From Candidatus Mycolicibacterium alkanivorans (lineage in GTDB: Bacteria > Actinomycetota > Actinomycetes > Mycobacteriales > Mycobacteriaceae): a stretch of 64,000 nt of DNA. A program made the position numbers and the translations under genes. The stretch covers positions 3,720,001 through 3,784,000 of the forward strand of contig NZ_JAIVFL010000001.1 of NCBI RefSeq assembly GCF_022760805.1. The letters are read 5' to 3'. The notes under the pieces are model-generated. The model saw only the letters and a list, made by a program, of their open reading frames with translations. It did not search any database and had not been told where the DNA came from. This document shows, in pieces, positions 20,670-29,906 of the stretch; the first letter of the stretch is position 1, and each line of letters begins with the position of its first letter.

Positions 20670-20864
20670 GTGCCCCGAGTGGCGTCCTGGCTCACCGGAT
20701 ATCACGAGGCGATGTTCTCGGCCAACGGACCGGAGCTGTTGTTCTGGCTGCCGCGGACCGCCCCGCTCATCGGCGGGGTGATCGGCGGTGCGTTGTTCGT
20801 GTTCGGTATCGATCGATTCCTGTCGGCCGAGATCGGCGTCGTCGAACCCACGCCCTTGCGATGA
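20670..20864 (+). CDS. small putative membrane protein
   Basis: Possible 64-residue protein from GTG 20670, with one hydrophobic segment (TAPLIGGVIGGALFVFGI) near residues 32-49. High third-position GC and a sensible helix suggest it is real, but no family is recognised. Alternative in-frame starts are ATG 20550, which would overlap the start codon of the divergent exported-protein gene, and ATG 20712. No convincing ribosome-binding site was found. Confidence 0.4.
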   Translation: MPRVASWLTGYHEAMFSANGPELLFWLPRTAPLIGGVIGGALFVFGIDRFLSAEIGVVEPTPLR

Positions 20865-21038
20865 CCTCGAGGTAAGGGCGGTCACTGGCCTGTCGTGTAG
20901 GGTTGGGGGAGGTTGATCTTCCAGCCTCGGAATCCGTCGCAGGCGCGCGGTGTGCCATAGCACCCGCGATGTGAGCCTCCGGACGAATCCCACGAAACTT
21001 GCTTTCACTCACCATGCCGTCAATCGGAAGTTGTCACG

Positions 21039-21443
21039 ATGTCTTTTGCCGTCTCCGGGCCGGCTGCCGCCGCCCGCTCCGTACTATCGGTCACGGGCCT
21101 GCCCGTCGGATCCCGAAATTCCTTGCAGCTCTTCATCGAATGGTTCAACACGACCGACGTCCGGATTGCGGCTGTCGGCCAGATCGACATGTCGACCGCG
21201 CAACCCTTCAGCCACCAGGTGTTCCGTTATGCCGGCAACTGCAGGCATCTGACGCTGAACCTACGCAAGGTGACGTTGTTCGACTGCGCCGGGTTCGCCG
21301 CGCTGTGCCACATCGATGACCGGTGCCACATGGCCGACGTCTCGTGGATCGTTCAGCCCGCTGGCTGCGTCTCACGGGTCGTCGACTTCTGCGACCCACT
21401 CCGGCGGTTGCCGTTGTCAACCGGCGAACACGTCAGCGGATAG
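21039..21443 (+). CDS. STAS-domain protein (anti-anti-sigma-like)
   Basis: 134 residues. The STAS fold is indicated by VRIAAVGQIDMSTAQPF (strand and first helix, residues 41-57) and LTLNLRKVTLFDCAGFAAL (71-89). In SpoIIAA-type antagonists the helix begins D-S-x-G with a phosphorylated Ser; here that position is Cys 83 in F-D-C-A-G, so regulation by Ser phosphorylation is unlikely. No kinase or sigma gene lies next to it. It is convergent with the DUF1906 gene. Confidence 0.72.
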   Translation: MSFAVSGPAAAARSVLSVTGLPVGSRNSLQLFIEWFNTTDVRIAAVGQIDMSTAQPFSHQVFRYAGNCRHLTLNLRKVTLFDCAGFAALCHIDDRCHMADVSWIVQPAGCVSRVVDFCDPLRRLPLSTGEHVSG

Positions 21444-21463
21444 GAATACTACAACGCCGCTGG

Positions 21464-22258
21464 TCAGCGGGATAGGTCCCACTGGCCGAAGTCCGGTGCG
21501 AGGACGTCGTCGACGTCGACATGGACGCCGTCGATGACGGCTCCCGGGTCGGTCGCGGTGACCACCTCCCGCTGGAACAACACCGCCGCCGGCTCGCGTT
21601 GACCGCCCGACCATGCCCTGGTCTGCCACGCCCACCGAAACCCTGGCGCGCTCGAGTGCCCGACGACGCCGTCACCGATCGCCCAACCGAGTTCGTGGAC
21701 GCCACCATAGATGCCGGTGCGCTCCCCGCCGAGCACCGAGTTGATGCCGCGAAACCATTGCCCTGCAAGGTGTTTCCAGGCATCAGCGCCGATCGGCTCG
21801 TCGACACTGAAGAAGATCGGCGCCGAGTCCGGCCCACCCGCCGCGGCGTGCAGGCGCAACGCTGTCTGGGCGTCGGCCACCCCGCCGTCGTATCCGCGGG
21901 TGAAGTCCGATGGTGAATTCGGCCAGCCCGGCTTGCCGTACTGGTAACAGCTGACCACCTGCAGGCCGGCTGCCCGCAGTCCGTCGGCGAACTCGCGGGT
22001 GACCGGCTTGAAGTCGAACGTCGCACCGGGGCGCAGCTCGGAGACGTAGACCAGCGCGCCGTCATAGCCGGCCGCCTTGATCTGCTCCGGTGAGACCAGC
22101 CGCTCGGCAAAGTCGATCAGTTGCATACCGGCCGCCGACGCCTTGGGCGAAGCGATCGTGGCCGCGAGTATCCCGGGCGCAGCCAATGCCGGTGCGATAG
22201 TTGACCAGGCATAACGCAGGACGTCACGTCGGGAGGCAGACACTCGACAGCCGCGCAT
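21464..22258 (-). CDS. Tat-exported DUF1906 glycoside-hydrolase-like protein
   Basis: 264 residues. The twin-arginine signal SRRDVLRYAW followed by a hydrophobic stretch and A-S-A-A indicates Tat export. The mature part follows the DUF1906 pattern: LIDFAERLV, IKAAGYDGALVYVS, VVSCYQYGK, AAAGGPDSAPIFFSVDEP, RTGIYGG and a C-terminal VDVDDVLAPDFGQWD. It resembles M. tuberculosis Rv2525c, a Tat substrate linked to cell-envelope processing. The acidic residues in FSVDEP are catalytic candidates. ATG 22258 is used; a GTG five codons later would also leave the Tat motif intact. Confidence 0.8.
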   Translation of the reverse strand: MRGCRVSASRRDVLRYAWSTIAPALAAPGILAATIASPKASAAGMQLIDFAERLVSPEQIKAAGYDGALVYVSELRPGATFDFKPVTREFADGLRAAGLQVVSCYQYGKPGWPNSPSDFTRGYDGGVADAQTALRLHAAAGGPDSAPIFFSVDEPIGADAWKHLAGQWFRGINSVLGGERTGIYGGVHELGWAIGDGVVGHSSAPGFRWAWQTRAWSGGQREPAAVLFQREVVTATDPGAVIDGVHVDVDDVLAPDFGQWDLSR

Positions 22259-22380
22259 GCGTCCAGTAAACCAATCAGGTCATGTCCGGTGCGACCGACG
22301 TGAAAAGTCCCAGCAGCGATGCTGGTCACGTACTACATAGAGGCAGGTCATGACCGGGCCCCGAGGGCTGGTCCGCTGAG

Positions 22381-22806
22381 TTGGCCGCCACCGACTACTC
22401 CTCGAACGAAGCCGCCGTGCAGCGTACTGAACAGGCGGGATTTACTGTCGGAGAAGATTTTTCACTTGCTGACCGCGAGACCGGCAGCCCAGCCTCGATG
22501 GCAGCCCGGCGAGCGCAGGCACAATCGCTGGCCACCGGTGTTCGGACCCGCGTCGGTGAACTGATCGCCGCCGACCACCAGGTCGCAGGCAAGATAGTGG
22601 CAGCGGCGGATGGACTTGGCGGCACCGCCTTCACCGATACCACCCCGCCGGACAGCACCAAGCCGACCATCCAGATGGTCGACGACCACACCGTCAACGA
22701 AGACGGCCGTGAGCCGCCTCCTCAGCCACCGGCATGGGGCTTGCCTCCGGAGGTGTGCAGCCGCCGGTCGACGGCCCGCTCACGCCAGGACCGGACTGGG
22801 AGCGCC
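22381..22806 (+). pseudogene. remnant of a large secreted (polymorphic-toxin-like) protein
   Basis: An open stretch with no credible start (TTG right after a stop). Its translation contains E-A-x-V-x-R-T-E-x-A-G-F-T-V-G-E-D-F-S and a later T-I-Q-M-V-D-D segment. This pattern recurs, in my recollection, in the middle of large mycobacterial ESX-associated or toxin-like proteins. The N-terminal part is missing and the end runs in frame into the following gene, so I read it as a truncated fragment. Functional expression is unlikely. Confidence 0.5.
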
Positions 22807-23361
22807 ATGAGCGTCGTTCGCGTCAACTTCCTTCCCGAGTTCTATCTCGGTGACGACGCAATGCTGATGACCTGGGACGGCAGCGGCGTCGACAAGGTGA
22901 AAGACGCTGTGGAAGAGGCGAGGAACAACCGCTCGTCGTGCTTTCTCCACGATGGCGTCGCGCAGGAGTTCCACATCGAACCGGGCGCAGCCACTGTCGA
23001 CCTGAGTCCTACCCGAGTGGTGTGGCGGCTGGATCAAGCCAAAGCGGCTGAGATTTCAGAGGATTTGGTCGCGCTCAGCCCCCTGAGAGGCAGCGGGAGA
23101 ACCGCGGGCCACTTCTATGTCGACATCACCAGTCCCGCAGAGACTCTCGTCATATCTCGCGACGAATACACCGACGTCGTCTATCCGTGGGTGTCGCCAG
23201 AGTTAGGCGCAATTACTGCAGCTCCGCCTTCCGAATTCCCTCATCTCGACCGCCTTGACGCGCGACGAGAGGTCACCATGGCATTCGCCGGGTTTCGCTG
23301 GCTCCCAAAGGGCATGAAAACGGCTCCCGGAGTTGCCTCCGGGAGCCGTTTTACCTGGTAG
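22807..23361 (+). CDS. hypothetical protein, possible orphan immunity-type gene
   Basis: 184 residues from ATG 22807, with a weak TGGGA ribosome-binding site. An acidic, soluble protein without signal or membrane segment; visible phrases are NFLPEFYLGDDAMLMTWDG and VVWRLDQAKAAEI. The family is not recognised with certainty. Its place just after the toxin-like remnant suggests an immunity protein; this is inference. The last 15 or so residues are encoded by the tRNA terminator hairpin and the stop lies in the tRNA 3' end, so the original C-terminus has probably been lost. Confidence 0.45.
   Translation: MSVVRVNFLPEFYLGDDAMLMTWDGSGVDKVKDAVEEARNNRSSCFLHDGVAQEFHIEPGAATVDLSPTRVVWRLDQAKAAEISEDLVALSPLRGSGRTAGHFYVDITSPAETLVISRDEYTDVVYPWVSPELGAITAAPPSEFPHLDRLDARREVTMAFAGFRWLPKGMKTAPGVASGSRFTW
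23317..23352 (-). terminator. intrinsic terminator of the initiator tRNA gene
   Basis: Perfect 16-bp hairpin (arms 23317-23332 and 23337-23352, loop of 4) with A4 and T4 at the ends of the arms, beginning 4 bases past the tRNA CCA on the minus strand. Confidence 0.85.
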
Positions 23362-23432
23362 CGGGGACAGGATTCGAACCTGCGACCTCTGGGTTATGAG
23401 CCCAGCGAGCTACCGAGCTGCTCCACCCCGCG
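23356..23432 (-). tRNA. initiator tRNA-fMet (CAT anticodon)
   Basis: 77 bases with encoded CCA. The anticodon loop is CTCATAA, closed by a stem with three consecutive G-C pairs (GGG/CCC), and there is a C1:U72 mismatch at the acceptor end. Both are hallmarks of initiator rather than elongator tRNA. The T arm GGTTCGAATCC is intact. Downstream lies its terminator, then the decayed element. Confidence 0.93.
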
Positions 23433-23577
23433 TTGGTGAACACAACGTTACCCAATGGCTTCGAATGCATCCAAATCGCGTGCTCAGCGACGGTGCCGCG
23501 CCCCATAAGCGCACCGGGAAGCCGCTGATCTGCACGGTTTGCATCCCGCGGCGATACCCGACAGGCTCGGTACAGAC

Positions 23578-24243
23578 ATGACTAGAACTTCCACGACCCG
23601 AGCCACGACAGCGATCCTCCTGGCCGCGCTCAGCGTCAGCGTGGCGGCCTGCGACAGCCAGAGTGGCGTTCCGGGCGCCACGTCCAGCGCGCCTGCCGTC
23701 CTTGCGCCGATAGCCACCACCTCGACCACCACCAAAGCCACCGCCTCGTCGGCGGCTGGCGCTGCCCCATCGGTCGACTTCACCCGCCTTCTTCTCCAGG
23801 CGCGCGACATCTCGACGGCCGAGGACTCCTACACCGCCCAGCCCGCGACGGCGAACCCCGACGGCCGGCCAGGCGCCGAGGTGCTTCTGGTCAACCAGGA
23901 CCAGACCAAGGCCGTCGACATCCTCATTGCGGGACTTCCCGACCCGGCCACCGCCCCCGCGGCCCTGCAGGAAGCCCAGGTGAACCTCGCCAACACGGTG
24001 ACCGGCGGTCAACCCCAACCCTCACCGGTGGGCGCAGGCGGAACGATGGTGTCCGGAACCTCGCCCGACGGCAAGAAGTCGGTGACCGTCCTGCTGTTCA
24101 CCGAGGGAGCGGCACTGGCGCGCGTCGAATTCGACGGTGTGCCAGGCCAGCCCGCGTCGAGCGCGTTCGTGACCGACACCGGCCAGAAGCAGGACATCGC
24201 GCTGCGCGTCGGACTGGGTGCTCCAGCGACAACCGGGGGATGA
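23578..24243 (+). CDS. putative lipoprotein
   Basis: 221 residues from ATG 23578. The signal peptide ends in the lipobox V-A-A-C with Cys 25, so it is expected to be lipidated and anchored on the outer face of the membrane. A Ser/Thr/Ala-rich linker follows (about 30-65), then a domain of unknown function with DISTAEDSY and a Val-rich beta segment (KSVTVLLFTEG). No specific family is recognised. Monocistronic, convergent with the UPF0182 gene. Confidence 0.75.
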   Translation: MTRTSTTRATTAILLAALSVSVAACDSQSGVPGATSSAPAVLAPIATTSTTTKATASSAAGAAPSVDFTRLLLQARDISTAEDSYTAQPATANPDGRPGAEVLLVNQDQTKAVDILIAGLPDPATAPAALQEAQVNLANTVTGGQPQPSPVGAGGTMVSGTSPDGKKSVTVLLFTEGAALARVEFDGVPGQPASSAFVTDTGQKQDIALRVGLGAPATTGG

Positions 24244-24293
24244 CATCGGGCACCCCGAGGCAGCGATCACCGTGAAAGTGCGTGAGACGCCGG

Positions 24294-27287
24294 CTACTTC
24301 GTCGCGTCGTACTTGTTCATCGCGTCGTCGAGTCGCTGCAGCGCGGACCCGTACTGGGCGAAGTTGCCGCTTCGCTGCGCGTCCTTGACCGCCGTCAGCG
24401 CCGACTCCAACTCCTGCAGCGCGGCCGCCTTGGCCGGGGACAGCGCCACGTTGCCCGGCTGCGGCACCACCGCCACCGGTGGTGTCGGTACCTCGGCGAC
24501 GTTGGCCGGCGGAGGCGCGGCACCCGGACGCGCGTCCGGTGGCTGGACGGAACCCGGGCCGCTGGCCGGGGCCGGACCCGTCGCCGTGGCACCCGCACCG
24601 GCCCCGAAGATGCCGTCCAGGGCGGTGCTGACCGTCGGCCCGTAGCCGACCTTGTCGTTGTACATCATCGCCACGCGGATCAGACGCGGGTAGGACGATG
24701 CAGCGTCACTGGCCCCGGGCGAGGCATACACCGGCGAGACGTAGATCAGTCCGCCCTGCCCCACCGGCAGCGTGAGCAGATTGCCCCAGCGGATCCGGTT
24801 CTGGTTGTCCCGGCCGATCACGCCGAGGTCCTGGCTGACCGCGGTGTCGGTACTGATCGCGTTGAACGCCAGTTTCGGGCCGTTGACCTGACCCGGGATG
24901 GTCAGCACCGTGATCTTGCCGTAGGTGTCGGGATCAGAACTGGCGCTGATGTAGGCCGCCAGGAAGTCCCGTCGGAACCGGTTCATCGCACTGGTCAGCT
25001 GGAACGACGCCGAATTATCGTTGCGCGCAAGGTCTTTGGCGACGATATAATAGGGCGGCTGGTAGCTGCTGGCCGTCGGGTTCGGATCCAGCGGCACATC
25101 CCAGAAATCCGAAGTCGAGAAGAACGTCACCGGGTCGTCGACGTGGTACTTGGCCAGCAGCATACGCTGCACCTTGAACAGGTCCTCCGGATAACGCAGG
25201 TGCGCAGCCAGATCCGGCGAGATGTCGCTCTTGGGCTTGACCGTGCCCGGGAACACCTCCATCCAGGCCTGCAGCACCGGGTCCTTCTCGTCCTGTGCAT
25301 ACAGCGTGACCGTGCCGTCGTAGGCGTCGACGGTGGCCTTCACCGAGTTGCGGATGTAGGACACCTGCTTGTCCGGTGCCAGCCGGTTGACCGCGACCTC
25401 GTTGGAGTCCGCGGTGGCCGACGACAGCGACGTCAACTCCGAGTACGGGTAGTTGTCCAGGGTGGTGTAGCCGTCGATGACCCACACCATTTTCTTGTTG
25501 ACGATCGCCGGGTACACGGTGCTGTCGGTGGTCAGCCACGGCGCCACCGCCTCCACCCGCTTCGCGGGATCACGGTTGAACAGGATCTTGCTGTTCTCCC
25601 CGATCACGTTGGAGAACAAGAAGTTCCGCTCGGCGAACTTCGCGGCGAACACCGTGCGGGCCAGCCAGTTGCCCACCGGCACACCACCGGTGCCGGCGTA
25701 GGTGTAGTTCTTCGTCTCGGTGTTGGTCTCGTAGTCGTATTCGCGGTCGGCGCCGTTCTTGCCGACGATCGCGTAGTCGGCCGCGGTGTTGGCGATGACC
25801 GGGCCGAAGTAGACCCGCGGCTGGTCCAGCGGCGCGGGACCGGGCGAGATGACGCTGCCGTTGGCGCCGACGACGCTGGCCAGGAACTCCGGATAGCCAC
25901 CGTTCTGGTTGGGGTCGTTGGCAATTCCGCGCACGGTGTTGGCCGGCGAGGCGATGAAGCCGTTGCCGTGGGTGTAGACGGTGTGCCGGTTGATCCAGTC
26001 GCGCTGGTTGTCGATCAGCCGGTCCGGGTTGAGTTCTCGTGCGGCGACGACATAGTCGCGCAGGCTGCCATCCGCGCTCTGGTAGCGGTCGATCGACAGC
26101 TGGTCCGGGAAGTAGTAGAAGTTCTTGCCCTGCTGGAACTGGGTGAAGGCCGGGCTGATGATGGTCGGGTCGAGCACCCGGATGTTGGAGGTCGTAGCGC
26201 GGTCGGCGGCCACCTGCTGGGCGGTGGTCGGCGCGGTACCGCTGTAATCGCGGTAGGTGACCGATTCGTTGGTCAGCCCGTACGCCTGTCTGGTAGCGGC
26301 GATGCTGCGGCTGATGTATTCGCTTTCCTTCTGCGCCGCGTTGGGTTTGACGCTGATCTGCTCGACGATCAACGGCCAGCCCGCACCCACGATCAATGAG
26401 CTCAACAGCAGCAGCACCAGGCCGATCGCCGGAATTCGCAGATCCCGCAGGAACAGTGCGGAAAACACCGCCGCCGCGCAGATCAGTGCGATCGCCATCA
26501 GGATCAGCTTGGCCGGCAGCACCGCGTTGATGTCGGTGTAGCCCGCCCCGGTGAACGGCTTGCCGCCACGGGTGTGGCTGAGCAGCTCATAGCGGTCGAA
26601 CCAATAGGCGACAGCCTTGAGTAATACCAGAACCCCGACCAGCGCCACCAGCTGGATACGGGCCGGACGGCTCAGCACACCGGTACGCCCGGACAGCCGG
26701 ATACCACCGAAGATGTAGTGACTGACCAGATTGGCCAGGAACGCCAGAAAGACCGCCACGAACAGGAACGAGAGCGCCAGCTGGTAGAACGGCAGATCGA
26801 AGGCGTAGAACCCGAGGTCCTTGCCGAACTGCGGGTCGGTGACGCCGAAGTCGCCGCCGTGCAAGAACAGCTGCACCCGTGACCAGTAGCTCTGCGCGAC
26901 GATGCCGGTCAGCACGCCGATGACCACCGGCACCCCGACCCCGAACATCCGCAGCCGCGCCACGACCGCCGTGCGGTAGCGCGCCACCGGATCGTTGGGT
27001 CCGGTGCTCGGAACGAACACCGGGCGGGTGCGGTAGGCCGGCGCGAGGCCGGCGAAGACGATGGCCCCCACGAGCAGACCGGCGACCAGGAACACCACGA
27101 GGCGGGTGACCAGCACCGTGGTGAACACCGAGCGGTAACCCAGCTCGCCGAACCACAGCCAGTCCACATAGGCGTCGATCAGCCGCGGGCCCACCAGCAG
27201 CAAAACCACCACCGCGAGGGCGACCCCGATGAGTATCCGGCTACGGCGGGTCAGCGTCGGCATCCTGGCGGCGGGCCGCATACTCAC
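24294..27287 (-). CDS. UPF0182 family membrane protein (Rv3193c-like)
   Basis: 997 residues. The N-terminal third has about seven transmembrane helices, followed by a large domain that is probably extracytoplasmic, and a Pro/Ala-rich linker with a short helical C-terminus. Long stretches agree with M. tuberculosis Rv3193c as I remember it (for example [20 protein letters not shown]). The molecular function is unknown. GTG 27287 and ATG 27281 are both possible starts. It follows the PDZ-Lon protease gene at a distance of 84 bases on the same strand. Confidence 0.9.
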   Translation of the reverse strand: MSMRPAARMPTLTRRSRILIGVALAVVVLLLVGPRLIDAYVDWLWFGELGYRSVFTTVLVTRLVVFLVAGLLVGAIVFAGLAPAYRTRPVFVPSTGPNDPVARYRTAVVARLRMFGVGVPVVIGVLTGIVAQSYWSRVQLFLHGGDFGVTDPQFGKDLGFYAFDLPFYQLALSFLFVAVFLAFLANLVSHYIFGGIRLSGRTGVLSRPARIQLVALVGVLVLLKAVAYWFDRYELLSHTRGGKPFTGAGYTDINAVLPAKLILMAIALICAAAVFSALFLRDLRIPAIGLVLLLLSSLIVGAGWPLIVEQISVKPNAAQKESEYISRSIAATRQAYGLTNESVTYRDYSGTAPTTAQQVAADRATTSNIRVLDPTIISPAFTQFQQGKNFYYFPDQLSIDRYQSADGSLRDYVVAARELNPDRLIDNQRDWINRHTVYTHGNGFIASPANTVRGIANDPNQNGGYPEFLASVVGANGSVISPGPAPLDQPRVYFGPVIANTAADYAIVGKNGADREYDYETNTETKNYTYAGTGGVPVGNWLARTVFAAKFAERNFLFSNVIGENSKILFNRDPAKRVEAVAPWLTTDSTVYPAIVNKKMVWVIDGYTTLDNYPYSELTSLSSATADSNEVAVNRLAPDKQVSYIRNSVKATVDAYDGTVTLYAQDEKDPVLQAWMEVFPGTVKPKSDISPDLAAHLRYPEDLFKVQRMLLAKYHVDDPVTFFSTSDFWDVPLDPNPTASSYQPPYYIVAKDLARNDNSASFQLTSAMNRFRRDFLAAYISASSDPDTYGKITVLTIPGQVNGPKLAFNAISTDTAVSQDLGVIGRDNQNRIRWGNLLTLPVGQGGLIYVSPVYASPGASDAASSYPRLIRVAMMYNDKVGYGPTVSTALDGIFGAGAGATATGPAPASGPGSVQPPDARPGAAPPPANVAEVPTPPVAVVPQPGNVALSPAKAAALQELESALTAVKDAQRSGNFAQYGSALQRLDDAMNKYDATK

Positions 27288-27371
27288 GTGTCAGGCTCCT
27301 GATTCGTGTCGAGCGGAAGTTCGGCCACAACTCTACGCATCACCGCGGCCGGACCGATTTCCAGCAACGTG

Positions 27372-28394
27372 CTAGCACCCGGGCGGACCGCCGCCTGAAG
27401 TCAGCGTGTGCAGCGACTCCACCGCCCCGGACAGGGTGTCGACCTTGACCAGCTCCATCGAGTCGTCACGCATCGACTTGGCCTCGTCACAGTTGTCGGC
27501 CGGCACCAGGAACACCGTCGCACCGGCCTCCTGCGCGGCCATCATCTTGTGGGTGATACCGCCGATCGGCCCGACTTTGCCGTCCTCGCTGATGGTTCCG
27601 GTGCCCGCGACGAACTTCGACCCGTTGAGGTCACCGGTGGTCAGCTTGTCGATGACGGCCAGGCTGAACATCAGCCCCGCCGACGGGCCGCCGATGTTAG
27701 CCAGGTTGAAGTCGATGGTGAACGGCGCCCACGGGGCGTTGAGGACGGCCACGCCGAGGTAACCGTAGTCCCGGTCGGAGTTGTCGCCCAGGGTAATGCG
27801 TGCGGTTCCGGGCGGGGCGTTCTTGCGGCGGTAGCCGATGACGATCTCCTGGCCCGGTTTGGTGGCCTTCAGCAGGGAGGTGAACGCCTCGACATTGGCC
27901 ACGGGGGTGCCGTTGACGGCGTCGATGGCGTCGCCGACCTGCAGCTTGCCCGCCGACGGGCCGGGGTCGTTGACCTTCTCCACCCGCACGGCGTCGGGGT
28001 ACTTGAGGTAGCCCAGCGCGGCGTACTCAGCGCTGAACTCCGACTGCTTGAAGTCGGCGTTCTGCGATTTCTCGACATCCTCGCGGGACTTCTCCGGCGG
28101 GAAGATCAGGTCGCGGGGCACCAGCTGCTCGCGGCCCGAGGCCCACAGCGTCAGCGCCTGGCCCAGCGTCAGCCCGTCGCGTTGGGCCACCGTCGTCATG
28201 TTCAGATGCCCGGAGGTGGGGTGGGTCTGGATGCCGTCGATGGCCACCACCTGCTTGCCGTCCACCTCGCCGAGGGTGTCGAATGTCGGGCCGGGCCCCA
28301 GCGACACGTAGGGGACCGTCACGACCGCCAGCAGCACGCCGAAGACCACGATCGGCACCAGGGCCGCCATCAGCGTCAGAATCCGCCTGTTCAC
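27372..28394 (-). CDS. membrane-anchored PDZ and Lon-type serine protease
   Basis: 340 residues: one N-terminal transmembrane helix (about 8-28), a PDZ domain around 130-190 (GPSAGKLQVGDAIDAVNGTPV) and a Lon-type proteolytic domain. Catalytic Ser 238 lies in GGPSAG and Lys 283 in GGITHK, about the spacing of the Lon dyad. There is no ATPase domain. Equivalent to Rv3194c. The active site is expected outside the membrane; substrates are unknown. Divergent from the DUF2342 gene. Confidence 0.9.
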   Translation of the reverse strand: MNRRILTLMAALVPIVVFGVLLAVVTVPYVSLGPGPTFDTLGEVDGKQVVAIDGIQTHPTSGHLNMTTVAQRDGLTLGQALTLWASGREQLVPRDLIFPPEKSREDVEKSQNADFKQSEFSAEYAALGYLKYPDAVRVEKVNDPGPSAGKLQVGDAIDAVNGTPVANVEAFTSLLKATKPGQEIVIGYRRKNAPPGTARITLGDNSDRDYGYLGVAVLNAPWAPFTIDFNLANIGGPSAGLMFSLAVIDKLTTGDLNGSKFVAGTGTISEDGKVGPIGGITHKMMAAQEAGATVFLVPADNCDEAKSMRDDSMELVKVDTLSGAVESLHTLTSGGGPPGC

Positions 28395-28490
28395 GCCGCC
28401 AAGACTAGACGGACCGCTTCAGTGGCCCGGTTCACTGACAGCTGATCTCCCAGTGCCCGAGCGCGCACCCGGGGTGAGTACGGTTGAGGT

Positions 28491-29870
28491 ATGGCTGACC
28501 TGCCCTTCGGCTTCTCCGCCGGCGACGACCCCGACCGCGACGAGCCGAAGAAGGACCGTGACCCCGGCGCCAACGACCCGTTCGGGTTCGGCGGCGGCAA
28601 CTTCAACGCGGGCGACCTCGGTCAGATCTTCACCCAGCTCGGCCAGATGTTCACCGGCGCGGGCTCCGCCGTGGCCGGCGGCGGCTCGGGTCCGGTGAAC
28701 TACGACCTGGCCCGCCAGCTGGCGTCGAACTCGATCGGATTCGTCGCGCCGATCCCGGCCGGCACCGCCTCGGCCGTCGCCGACGCCGTGCACCTCGCCG
28801 ACACCTGGCTCGACGGCGCCACCGCGCTGCCCGCCGGCGCGGTCAAGGCCGTCGCCTGGACGCCCAACGAGTGGGTCGACAACACCCTGGACACCTGGAA
28901 ACGGCTGTGCGACCCGATGGCCGAGCAGATCTCCTCGGTCTGGGTCTCGGCACTGCCCGAGGAGGCCAAGGCGATCGCCGGGCCGCTGATGGCGATGATG
29001 ACCCAGATGGGCGGCATGGCGTTCGGCTCGCAGCTGGGCCAGGCGCTGGGCAAGCTGTCCCGTGAGGTCCTGACGTCGACCGACATCGGCCTGCCGTTGG
29101 GCCCCAAGGGTGTGGCCGCGCTGCTGCCGCAGGCGATCGAGGAGCTCTCGGAGGGGCTCGAGCAGCCGCGCAGCGAGGTCATGACCTTCCTGGCCGCCCG
29201 CGAGGCGGCACATCACCGGCTGTTCAGCCACGTGCCGTGGTTGTCGAGCCAGCTGCTCAACGCCGTCGAGTCCTACGCCCGCGGCATGAAGATCGACATG
29301 AGCGGGATCGAGGAACTGGCACAGGGTTTCAACCCCGCCTCGCTGGCTGACCCGGCGGCGATGGAACAGCTGCTCAGCCAGGGCATGTTCGAACCGAAGG
29401 CCACCCCCGAGCAGACCGCTGCCCTGGAGCGCCTGGAGACCATGCTGGCCCTCGTCGAGGGCTGGGTGCAGACCGTGGTCAGCGCCGCACTCGGTGACCG
29501 CATCCCGGGCACCGCGGCGCTCTCGGAGATGCAGCGGCGCCGGCGGGCCAGCGCCGGGCCGGCCGAGCAGACCTTCGCCACCCTGGTGGGCTTGGAACTG
29601 CGCCCGCGCAAGATGCGCGAGGCCGCCGCGTTGTGGGAGCGGTTGACCCAGGCCGCCGGCATCGACACCCGCGACGCGGTATGGCAGCACCCCGACCTGC
29701 TGCCCCGCTCGGGGGACCTCGACGATCCGGCGGCGTTCATCGACCGGGTAATCGGCGGCGACACCAGCGCGCTGGATATCGACGCGGCGATCGAGGAGTT
29801 CCAGAGGCAGACAGAGTCCGGGGAGGACGACAGCAAGCCCAACTCCGGGGATGGGCCTGTGGATAGCTGA
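28491..29870 (+). CDS. DUF2342 zincin-like protein (Rv3195-like)
   Basis: 459 residues, beginning with a Gly/Asp-rich low-complexity N-terminus and continuing into a helical DUF2342/TIGR03624-type domain. The putative metal site reads A-R-E-A-A-H-H-R-L-F near residue 240, where a canonical zincin would have HExxH; the first His is replaced by Arg. Proteolytic activity is therefore doubtful. It is followed 36 bases later by the E1-like gene, in the order known from M. tuberculosis. Confidence 0.83.
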   Translation: MADLPFGFSAGDDPDRDEPKKDRDPGANDPFGFGGGNFNAGDLGQIFTQLGQMFTGAGSAVAGGGSGPVNYDLARQLASNSIGFVAPIPAGTASAVADAVHLADTWLDGATALPAGAVKAVAWTPNEWVDNTLDTWKRLCDPMAEQISSVWVSALPEEAKAIAGPLMAMMTQMGGMAFGSQLGQALGKLSREVLTSTDIGLPLGPKGVAALLPQAIEELSEGLEQPRSEVMTFLAAREAAHHRLFSHVPWLSSQLLNAVESYARGMKIDMSGIEELAQGFNPASLADPAAMEQLLSQGMFEPKATPEQTAALERLETMLALVEGWVQTVVSAALGDRIPGTAALSEMQRRRRASAGPAEQTFATLVGLELRPRKMREAAALWERLTQAAGIDTRDAVWQHPDLLPRSGDLDDPAAFIDRVIGGDTSALDIDAAIEEFQRQTESGEDDSKPNSGDGPVDS

Positions 29871-29906
29871 ACCCTCGCGCGACGCCCCGATGCGACGCTC
29901 GCTGTC

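Noticed and set aside
22300..23432. Attachment-site direct repeat of the tRNA 3' end
   Set aside because: No second copy of the tRNA 3' sequence was found by eye in the flanks, so an att pair is not claimed.
24282..26399. 705-codon plus-strand frame opposite the UPF0182 gene
   Set aside because: Arg/Gly/Val-rich shadow without domains; the minus-strand protein is well conserved.
28491..29870. Calling the DUF2342 protein an active zinc protease
   Set aside because: The first His of HExxH is Arg, so zinc binding of the usual kind is not supported.
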